From assembly GCA_023205875.1 (NCBI GenBank), contig CP060758.1, positions 310,001 through 374,000 on the forward strand: a DNA stretch of 64,000 nucleotides, in the 5' to 3' direction. The position numbers and the translations under genes were made by a program. The notes below the pieces were generated by a model that was given only the letters and a program-made list of their open reading frames with translations, was not told the origin of the DNA and did not search any database. Positions within the stretch are counted from its first letter, which is position 1. Every line of letters starts with the position of its first letter. Source of the DNA: Chloropicon primus (Eukaryota; Chlorophyta; Chloropicophyceae; Chloropicales; Chloropicaceae). Below, one piece after another: positions 56,458 through 64,000 of the stretch.

Positions 56458-58338
56458 ATGCCTTTGGGGGGTGGCTTGCAGGACGACTTGGTGAACATAA
56501 AGGTGAACAAGCTGAGCTCTGTGAAGACGCAGCTGCCTTATGAGTACTACCACCTTCCATTCTGCCGGCCGGAGAAGATCATCAACAGCGCCGAGAACTT
56601 GGGTGAGGTACTGAGGGGTGACCGCATCGAGAACTCTCTTTACCAGATCGAAATGAGAATGGACGAGCAATGCAAGATCTTGTGCCAGGTTCCTATCGAG
56701 GACAAGAAGATGGCCCAGAAGTTCGAGAAGTATATCAAGAACGGTTACAGGGTCAACATGATCTTGGACAACCTTCCGGTCGCAATGGTGAGGTACAAGA
56801 CCGACAACACGAGGACGGTGAAGACGTACGAGAGGGGTTACCCCATAGGCTTCATCGAGAAGTACTCTGAAGGAAAGCACGGAAAGAACGAAGTGGGAGA
56901 GAAGGGGGGGAAGAAGGGAAAGGATGCCGTCTTCATCAACAACCACCTCCGTTTCACGATCCTGTACCACAGGGACGCGGAGACGGACCTGTCCCGTATC
57001 GTCGGGTTCGAAGTGGAGCCCTTTTCCGTGGAGCATAGCTACGACGAGCCTTGGGACCCTTTGCAGACCAAGCTCTTCACGTGCGACCCAGCCAGGGGGA
57101 AGGCCGTGACCCACGACATGGAACCGATGAGAATCTACAAGGGCGCCAACGTGATCTTCACGTACGACGTCGTCTTCAAGCCAAGCCAGATCAAGTGGGC
57201 GTCCCGCTGGGACACGTACTTGCTGATGATGGATGACCAGATCCACTGGTTCTCGATTGTGAACTCCGCGATGATTGTTCTGTTCCTGTCCGCCATGGTG
57301 GCCATGATCATGCTCAGAACGCTGCATCGTGATATCTCGAGATACAACCAGCTGGACAGCAACGAGGACGCCCAGGAGGAGACGGGATGGAAGCTGGTAC
57401 ACGGAGATGTCTTCCGCCCGCCAGCCCAAGCGGGATTGCTGAGCGTGTTTTGCGGAACCGGCGTGCAGCTGCTTGGTATGACGGGGGTTACCATGGTGTT
57501 TGCACTGCTTGGATTCCTCTCCCCAGCAAACCGCGGAGGTCTTTTGACCGCCCTGGTCTTCCTGTACTTCTTCATGGGAATCTTTGCGGGTTACTTTTCG
57601 TCGAGGATGTACTGCAGCATGAACGGTGAGGCGTGGAGGCAGAACACGATCATGACCGCGCTCCTGTTCCCAGGAGTCTCTTTCACTATTTTCTTCATCC
57701 TCAACCTCATCATTTGGGGGGAGAAGTCCTCGGGGGCCGTTCCGTTCGGCACCCTCTTTGCCTTGTTCGTGCTGTGGTTCGGAATCTCCACGCCTTTGGT
57801 CTTCGTCGGAGCCTACTTTGGCTTCAAGAAGCCTCCTTACGAGTACCCTGTGAGGACGATGAAGATTCCCAGGCAGATTCCAGAGCAGGCCTGGTACATG
57901 AACGGTCTCTTCTCCGTTATGGTTGGTGGAATCCTGCCCTTCGGAGCGATCTTCATCGAGCTCTTCTTCATTTTGACGTCAATGTGGCTGCACCAGTTCT
58001 ACTACATCTTTGGGTTCCTCTTCTTGGTGTTTGTCATCCTCTTGATCACGTGCGCTGAGATCGCGATCGTGATGTGCTACTTCCAGCTCTGCTCCGAGGA
58101 CTACCAGTGGTGGTGGCGCTCATTCCTCACCCCTGGATCGTCTGCTGTGTACGTGTTCCTTTACTCTGGGTTCTACTTTTTCAGCAAGCTGGACATCCAA
58201 AGGGCTGCCTCGGGAATGCTGTACTTCGGATACATGTTTGTCGTGTCTTGCGGATTCTTCCTTCTCACGGGAACGATTGGCTTCTACTCTTGTTTCCTGT
58301 TCACGAGGAAAATCTACGGCTCGGTGAAGATCGACTAG
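56199..58338 (+). CDS. Transmembrane 9 superfamily protein (nonaspanin/EMP70, TM9SF2/4-type)
   Basis: Exon 1 (56199-56321) encodes a signal peptide (LWCWAVLCLCCLAARPIAA) and FYLPGVAPQDYER; exon 2 (56482-58338) continues DDLVNIKVNKLSSVKTQLPY, both phase 0, 659 residues. The luminal domain shows YEYYHLPFCRP and VEHSYDEPWDP. Nine membrane helices follow, the first after HWFSIVNSAMIVLFLSAMVA. The C-terminus KIYGSVKID carries the KxD COPI/Golgi-retention signal of the family. TM9 proteins act in Golgi sorting of membrane cargo and in adhesion and phagocytosis. The intron carries a TC/TG microsatellite (about 56407-56457). Confidence 0.95.
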
Positions 58339-58405
58339 GCCGGCAACAAAACTCGATGTCAGGAGATATAATTATTTACTTACTAATACAAAAAACACCC
58401 ATTTT

Positions 58406-60830
58406 TCACCTCTTCTTTCCTCTCGACCTCGATGCCTTGGGCGAAGGAGCCTTGGAGGCTGGCTTCGAGGACTGTGGCTTGAGCGACAGTTGCGGTGTCC
58501 CCCTCGCATTCTTTCCTATGCACGTGGCATCCACAACTTGCCCGACGGACAGCTCATCCCCCACACTCTTGACGTGGCCCTCCCTCAGCTCGCTGATGTG
58601 AATCCAACCGTCCCCTCCCTCCTCTTGGATCTCAACCACGGCTCCGTATTCCAGAACCTTTGACACTTTCACTTTGTACGACTTGCCCACGGACAAGCTC
58701 GGGCTCGTTCCAGCATATTTCCTGAGCATGGCGACAGCTTTCTTGCAGCTCTCGGGGTCAGTGCCGTAGACGAAAACGGCGTCCTCCTTCTCGTGAAGAG
58801 AAACGATCACGCCAGTCAGGGCCTCGATCTCTTTGATGTGGCTGCCCCCGGGGCCGATCACTTTCCCTCTGCTTCCCGATGGAATTTCAATCTTTTCCAA
58901 GATGCTGCCCTCACTCGAGCCGCTGTCAAGAGAGCACGCTAGGTTCATTTTCTCTGCGATGCCTTCGTTGCATTCCGCCGCGCTCCCGAGAGCATCCACG
59001 AGCGATTCGAATGAGATTGCAGACTTCACGCCGGAGAGCGACGCCGAAGTGACGTCACCGGCACCAGTGGACGTCATCATGACTATTGCGTCCACCAAGC
59101 GCTCCTCGAGATCAACGAGATCCAAAAGGATTGCTGGCTTGGAGTCTTCCTGGTTCAATATCCCGGCCGAGGTTCCCGCAATGTGGTACTTCATTGGCAC
59201 GCCCGCGTTTGCCAAGGATATTGATGAAGCGCACACGTTGGCAGTCGGAAAGGAGCCGTCCATCGAAAGTGCCTGGGATTTCATTTTCACGTAATACGGG
59301 AACGCATTGAATTCCGGTAGGCTGTAAGAGAATGCCCTTTCTGTGAAGAAGCTGCTCTCTTGCCCGTACTGAATGAGGTCGTACTCGAGGGCCCTTATGT
59401 GGTGCCTGGAGTTCCTCATATGAAAGGGGGCAGCAGATATAGCGAGACTGTGGCTGCAGTCCAGAGTTCTCGGCGACTTGGAAGTCGTCACGTTCACCTT
59501 GCTGCTCAACTTCGTTCCGTCCCTTTCCATTGTACACAAACCGTTGCTCCCTTGCTCAAATTGCGTGGGCCGCAACTCCCCGTACCCCCGACCGTCTATC
59601 CTTTTCGACTTTGATACAGTGCTATGAATGATTGCATCTTTCACAGCTTGAGCGAAGGCCTGCTCCACCTCTTCCCTTGTTACGCAGCCTGATCCCGGAA
59701 TTTTTGTGAAGCGACTCCGAAAGGCACCAATCTTTCTGAAGTACTCTACGCACTCCGACTTGAGGTTGCCCAGACCGCGGTTGAGCTCCAAGAGATCGAA
59801 AGTCTTCCCGACCATGAAGTCTTGGTCAGCTAAGAATGCACTCATCTTCTCATCGAGATAATCACGCACGCGCGCAAGGGCTACAAGGTCCTCCCCCTCA
59901 TCGAATTCCTCCAGCGCCTCGCTGCTGTCTCCCGTGATATGCTCCTCGATGCACCTCGCGACGCGCGAGGCCTCCTCGTCTGCAACCTTCAGCGCAGAAA
60001 CGAGAACCTCCATCGATGCCTCGCCGCTTGCATGAAAGTAGACGGGGGCATCGCGCCTCCCCGCGTACAACATATTCAGCGAGGCGCGGGCCATCTGATC
60101 ACCGGTTGGCGACACCACAACTTGCCCGTCCACCACCGCCACGCTGACCGAACCTATCGGGACGCTGCCGCGGAACACCGTGGAAAAGAGGATCAGGCTC
60201 GCAGCATTCACGGACAGGGATCCTATGCTAGCCTCGTTACTTTGCAGTATGTTCAGATCTAGAACCAGAGTGCTCTTGAGGGGGCGCTCAAACTCTTTCT
60301 CAAAAACCTTCCTGAACATCATGGGCAAGGTCTCTATCGGAGTCCCGACCCTTTTCTCCGTGCTGAAGGCCCTGTTCCTCAGAGAGGAGTTGCCATTCAC
60401 CCTGACTTGCATCGTCCCATCTGAGAACGACGAGCAGCTCGCCAGCGCAGCCACGACCTTGGATTCCCCTTGGTTTGCTTTCACGGCCGTGACGGCCTGC
60501 CAGCCCAGGGACTCCCTCTCCAAAGTCAGCTTCGCGTCGCCCACCTCAACCTTCACGACCAAAGTAGACCGTCCATCGAATGAGCACAAGTCAGTCGTAA
60601 TCCGCGTCGAGAACGTAACCGACGGCGGCAAACCCATAAAACCAAACCAAACCTCTCCGACGTCGTTCCTTCCTTACCTGACTCCTGTTGGGAGGATTCG
60701 TGTGCAGGTTTCTCTTCGTCGACAAGGCGTTCCACCATGGGCTGCCGTTCGTGCTTCTACCCAATGACCACAAGCAACCTTGTTGGAACATCCGCAAGGA
60801 TTCCCTCACTCCATTGACCTTCCTCCACAT
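58406..60830 (-). CDS. Polynucleotide phosphorylase homologue with degenerate catalytic core, organellar
   Basis: Exon 1 (60830-60678) encodes a 51-residue basic leader (MWRKVNGVRESLRMFQQG), joined in phase 0 to exon 2 (60550-58406) over a 127-nt GT-AG intron; the acceptor is inferred because VEVGDAKLTLE is where PNPase homology begins. About 765 residues. The layout is PNPase: two RNase PH-like cores, a helical linker, KH (GSRGKVIGPGGSHIKEIEAL) and S1 (YKVKVSKVLEYGAVVEIQEE). In the second core, however, the RREIGHG and GSSSMASVCG motifs are YGQ and GSFPTANVCA, and the DILGDEDHLGDMDFKVAG metal site reads LDLVDLEERLVDAIVMMTS. The phosphorolytic site therefore looks lost, while the RNA-binding domains are kept. 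Confidence 0.82.
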
Positions 60831-61165
60831 CGCCAATCGCCGTCCTTTGGGGTTTCCTCTGCCCGCGATCCGATCACGATCCCCTCCGCGCCATCACCGA
60901 CGACGACGACGACGACGACGACAGGGAGGCGAAGGGAAGTGAAGTGAAGTGAAGCGAAGCGAAGATCTCACTCCTGGGCGAGGAAGCGAAGGACGCCACG
61001 GCGTGACGTGACGTGACGTGTAGGGCAGCATTCGAGTTCGCACGACGAGACGGCGACGGTGCGGTGCCTTGCTCGAGATCGAGATCGACACCACAGAGAG
61101 AGAGAGAGAGAGAGGGAGGGAGGGATCAGATCAGAGGCAGTGGCAGTGGGAGTGGCAGAGTGTGC
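60831..61165. other. Divergent promoter region of the PNPase homologue and UMP synthase
   Basis: No gene is supported. Short tandem runs are visible: CGACGA (60899-60921), GAAGT/GAAGC (60933-60965), GTGAC (60999-61020), GA (61095-61115). Confidence 0.45.
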
Positions 61166-62824
61166 ATGCCAGGGACGAGGTGGTTGAGGCGAGGAGGTGA
61201 AGCATACGGACGAGGACGTGTGAGAGTTGCTGCCGCGAGGGCTTGTGGCAGCGCGTGGACGAGGAAGGTTTCGTCCAAGGGAAAAGAGCAAGGGAGAAGG
61301 CAAGGAGCCGAAGCTTGTGTTGTCTGGAGTGGACAGAGGCCTGGGGGGAGGGGAAAGGGAGTGACGTTTGCGGGAGGAGTGGGTGACGGGAGGCTTTGCT
61401 TGACGCACAAGGACGAGATGGAGACGCTCGTGCTGAAGCTGCACGAGATCGAGGCCGTGAAGTTTGGTAACTTCAAGCTGAAGAGCGGCATATTTTCGCC
61501 CATCTACCTTGATCTCCGCGTGATCGTGTCGTACCCGGACGTGCTGCGCCAGGTGTCCGAGGCCATGTGGAAGGCGGTGGAGGGAAACGCCAAGTTTGAC
61601 GTGACCTGCGGAGTCCCCTACACGGCGCTTCCCATTGCCACGGCCATGGCACTCGACCACGGCTTGAAGATGCTGATGAGGAGGAAGGAGGTGAAGGAAT
61701 ACGGCACGAAGAAAGCCATTGAGGGGCACTTCGAGCCAGGCCAGACTTGCCTCATGGTGGAGGATCTTGTGACGAGCGGGATGTCGGTTCTGGAGACCTT
61801 GGACGCGCTCAACGCCGTGAAGCTGGTGTGCACGGACGTGGTCGTCCTCATCGATCGAGAGCAGGGCGGGAAGGAGAACTTGAAGTCCCACGGCCTGAAC
61901 CTCTACTCGGCGCTGACCATATCGGAGATCCTGAGCATTCTGTCCAAGCACGGGAAGCTCACCGACGAGGTGGTGAAAAGCGTGCATGACTTCATTGCGG
62001 CGAACAAGGTCGTGAAGCCAAAGGTGGAAACCCAGGCTGCTCCGAAGAGGTTGTCCTACGAGGAGAAGGCCGCTCTCGCGAAAAACGAGGCACTGAAGCG
62101 CTTGTACAACACCATGGTCGCAAAAAAGAGCAATCTCTCCGTGGCAATGGACGTGAACTCCACCGAGAAAATGCTGGCCTTGGTCGACGAGATTGGCCCG
62201 CACATCTGCTGCTTGAAGACGCACGTCGACGTTCTCGACGTTTGGAACGACGGGGTCGCGAAGTCTCTGACAGACCTCGCGGAGAAGCACAACTTTCTGA
62301 TCTTCGAGGACAGGAAATTCGCGGACATCGGCAACACGGTCGTCAGCCAGTACTCTGGCGGAGTATACAAGATCTCCGAGTGGTCTGACATTGTTAACGC
62401 CCACATCGTTCCAGGGCCCGGCATCGTGGACGGGCTCAAGCAGGTCGGACTCGGGCAGAACAAGGGCCTTCTGCTCTTGGCAGAGATGAGCTCTGCGGGG
62501 ACTATGGCCAAGGGCTCGTACACTGAGGAGACAGTGAGAGTTGCGGACGAGAACCCGGACTTCGTGATCGGCTTCATCAGCGTGAACCCAAACTCTTGGA
62601 CGAAGAAAAGCAAGGACAGGAGTCTTGTCCACATGACGCCGGGAATAAAGCTGCAGAAGGGAGGCGATGGGCTTGGCCAGCAATACAATGACCCGAAGTC
62701 TGCGATCGCGCGCGGGAGTGACGTGCTTATCGTTGGAAGGGGAGTGTACAAGGCGGAAGACCCGAAGAGCTCTGCGGCGGAGTACCAGAAGGCCGGCTGG
62801 GAGGCTTATCTCTCCGAACTGTAA
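61166..62824 (+). CDS. UMPS: UMP synthase (orotate phosphoribosyltransferase fused to OMP decarboxylase)
   Basis: The first ATG in frame is at 61166, giving 552 residues, of which the first 80-85 are an arginine/glycine-rich leader absent from most homologues and plausibly a plastid transit peptide; translation could also start at METLVLKLHE. The OPRT half has FKLKSGIFSPIYLDLR and the PRPP loop CLMVEDLVTSGMSVLETL; the OMPDC half has NLSVAMDVNS, the catalytic FEDRKFADIGNT and TPGIKLQKGGDGLGQQY. Order (OPRT then OMPDC) is that of plants and animals. It makes UMP in the last two steps of de novo pyrimidine synthesis. Confidence 0.95.
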   Translation: MPGTRWLRRGGEAYGRGRVRVAAARACGSAWTRKVSSKGKEQGRRQGAEACVVWSGQRPGGRGKGVTFAGGVGDGRLCLTHKDEMETLVLKLHEIEAVKFGNFKLKSGIFSPIYLDLRVIVSYPDVLRQVSEAMWKAVEGNAKFDVTCGVPYTALPIATAMALDHGLKMLMRRKEVKEYGTKKAIEGHFEPGQTCLMVEDLVTSGMSVLETLDALNAVKLVCTDVVVLIDREQGGKENLKSHGLNLYSALTISEILSILSKHGKLTDEVVKSVHDFIAANKVVKPKVETQAAPKRLSYEEKAALAKNEALKRLYNTMVAKKSNLSVAMDVNSTEKMLALVDEIGPHICCLKTHVDVLDVWNDGVAKSLTDLAEKHNFLIFEDRKFADIGNTVVSQYSGGVYKISEWSDIVNAHIVPGPGIVDGLKQVGLGQNKGLLLLAEMSSAGTMAKGSYTEETVRVADENPDFVIGFISVNPNSWTKKSKDRSLVHMTPGIKLQKGGDGLGQQYNDPKSAIARGSDVLIVGRGVYKAEDPKSSAAEYQKAGWEAYLSEL

Positions 62825-62873
62825 ACACAAGCATAGCATGCATTTTCTTGAATTCGTTTAATGAGCTTAGCCC

Positions 62874-63872
62874 TCATGTGGCACCGAAGCGCTCCTTCAC
62901 CCGATTTGTCACAAACCCTGCCAGGTACAAGACCACGGCCCCGAACAGGGCAGGGTACAATATGTACCACCGGCCCAGGACCTGCAATTTAGTGTCGTGG
63001 ACCATCAGAAGCGCTATGGCTCCGCCCGGAGGGTGAACCGCCCCCGTCCACAGCATGCAGACCAACGTTGCCGTCATCGCCGCAGCCTTGGCCATCGTCG
63101 TGTACCCGAACGCTCTCATCGCCAAGTAGCCGCAGGCTGCCCCAGTCACGTGGCCAACGAGGCCGTTCCATACCCGGATGTTCGCCGAGTCTGGCTGCCC
63201 GAATACGAGTATGCTCAGCGTTCCGAAGCTCCCCAGGATGAAGGGGGCCCCGAGCTTGTGAAAGCCCGAGAAGAAACCCCACCCCATCATGAAATCGCAG
63301 ACGGAACACAACGCCACGACACCCGCGAACATTCCCAAGGCCGAAAGAAGGAGGAACTGACCAGACCCCCGCCTTGCCTTCCCGAGGACGAACCTGTCGT
63401 AGATGACCGACACAACCTTCCTCAACCGTTCCAGCGGCCCCATTCCCCTGAATTCCCTAAGAAACGCTTCGTCCCAGTTGACGCTGCCACTGGCATCGGC
63501 ATTGCCCTCGCAGTGCATGAGCTCCTGGAACTCATCCAGAGTCAGGACACCGCAGGACTTGAGACTGTACTTGTGGAACAAAGCCTCGTACCTCCTCAAA
63601 TCCTCTGCCGAAGCCCCTTTCAACAAGTCCCTCTGGGGCGAGATCCCAGCACCCGCCGGCCCGGTGCTCGCTGCCCCTCCCCTGACAACGCCCCTCCTCT
63701 TCCTCCTGCCGAACCAAGGCACTGACACTGCGCGAGGGAAACGCAAGCCTCTGCCTGTCATGATGACCTGTCCAGGCTTGAACAAAACCGAGGTCCTGGA
63801 GCTTGACGAGGGGCGAGAGCTTCGCGACCCGACCGAGTTGTTAGCCCTGAACGACACGCTGCCCCGATTCAT
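62874..63872 (-). CDS. HPP-family integral membrane protein with EF-hand-like N-terminus, plastid-type
   Basis: The ATG at 63872 gives 332 residues beginning MNRGSVSFRANNSVGSRSSR, a typical transit peptide composition. A helix-loop-helix stretch (YEALFHKYSLKSCGVLTLDE) resembles a degenerate EF-hand. The HPP membrane domain follows, with about five helices (FLLLSALGMFAGVVALCSVC, LGSFGTLSILVFGQ) and the defining TGAVHPPGGAIALL. Plant plastid HPP proteins have been described as nitrite transporters of the envelope, and bacterial ones are uncharacterised. It converges closely with UMP synthase. Confidence 0.85.
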   Translation of the reverse strand: MNRGSVSFRANNSVGSRSSRPSSSSRTSVLFKPGQVIMTGRGLRFPRAVSVPWFGRRKRRGVVRGGAASTGPAGAGISPQRDLLKGASAEDLRRYEALFHKYSLKSCGVLTLDEFQELMHCEGNADASGSVNWDEAFLREFRGMGPLERLRKVVSVIYDRFVLGKARRGSGQFLLLSALGMFAGVVALCSVCDFMMGWGFFSGFHKLGAPFILGSFGTLSILVFGQPDSANIRVWNGLVGHVTGAACGYLAMRAFGYTTMAKAAAMTATLVCMLWTGAVHPPGGAIALLMVHDTKLQVLGRWYILYPALFGAVVLYLAGFVTNRVKERFGAT

Positions 63873-63912
63873 CGCGTTCGCCGGCGACGGTACCGCCGTC
63901 TTCCTGGCCACG

Positions 63913-63913
<1 letters not shown>

Positions 63914-63943
<30 letters not shown>
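63914..63943. repeat. CA dinucleotide microsatellite
   Basis: About 14 copies of CA, 40-70 bases upstream of the HPP start. Similar CA or GT runs lie at 21883-21909, 49193-49212 and 51409-51440 in or beside genes. Confidence 0.9.
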
Positions 63944-64000
63944 GTTCGGTTTGGCACCCTCGCTCCTGAAACGCGGAGTGGAGGAAGATCAAAATTGGAG

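Overview
The window looks like nuclear DNA of a small green alga with a compact, mostly G+C-rich genome, comparable to Chloropicon-type prasinophytes; that name is an inference from content, not a match I could run. Support comes from plastid genes (LIL3, plastid-type RimM and Era, a COG0354/YgfZ folate-binding protein, an HPP membrane protein), land-plant/green-type regulators (RUNKEL/ULK4-like kinase, JmjC protein with a plant R1 zinc finger), eukaryotic housekeeping genes (Prp3, BCD1, ATAD2, TM9SF, UMP synthase), short gaps between genes, and few, short GT-AG introns. About 34 protein genes are supported; nine have introns that I could place by reading phase and homology.

Layout. 0-5 kb: end of an unknown gene, then a divergent pair of TCP11-type coiled-coil genes. 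5-14 kb: JmjC protein, dihydroxyacetone kinase, calcineurin-B-like EF-hand protein, isocitrate-lyase/PEP-mutase family enzyme, and a selenoprotein M gene with an in-frame TGA and a convincing SECIS. 14-34 kb: ATAD2-type AAA protein, SRPBCC protein, two small membrane proteins, BCD1, ULK4-like pseudokinase, SAP30, YgfZ, Prp3, a TEX47-like protein and RimM. 34-39 kb is the accessory stretch: an intact Fanzor (eukaryotic TnpB-like RNA-guided nuclease) with a structured 3' flank, a broken F-box/ankyrin gene, an exact 75-bp direct repeat on either side of the two, and a hairpin-bearing tandem repeat. 39-46 kb: two HCN-like channels lacking a cyclic-nucleotide domain, with Era and a CPBP protease between them. 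About 45.9-48.1 kb is a sharply A+T-rich gene-free island, a centromere or origin candidate. 48-64 kb: a lumen-type methyltransferase, a five-exon TBC1D19 homologue, a radial-spoke NDK5/RSP23-type protein, LIL3, TM9SF, a PNPase homologue with degraded active-site motifs, UMP synthase and an HPP protein.

Themes. Many genes are arranged head to head. At least five starts are preceded by a shared 50-70 base element ending in or near AACGACCCAGNGGTGAGGA, which I read as a core promoter or 5'-UTR module. A second recurrent motif, TTTCCTTAATCAAACCCAAG, occurs as inverted pairs in intergenic DNA. Several enzymes have lost catalytic residues (JmjC protein, ULK4-like kinase, PNPase). The strongest discoveries are the Fanzor locus, the selenoprotein M gene with a 16-nt microexon, the A+T-rich island and the shared promoter element.
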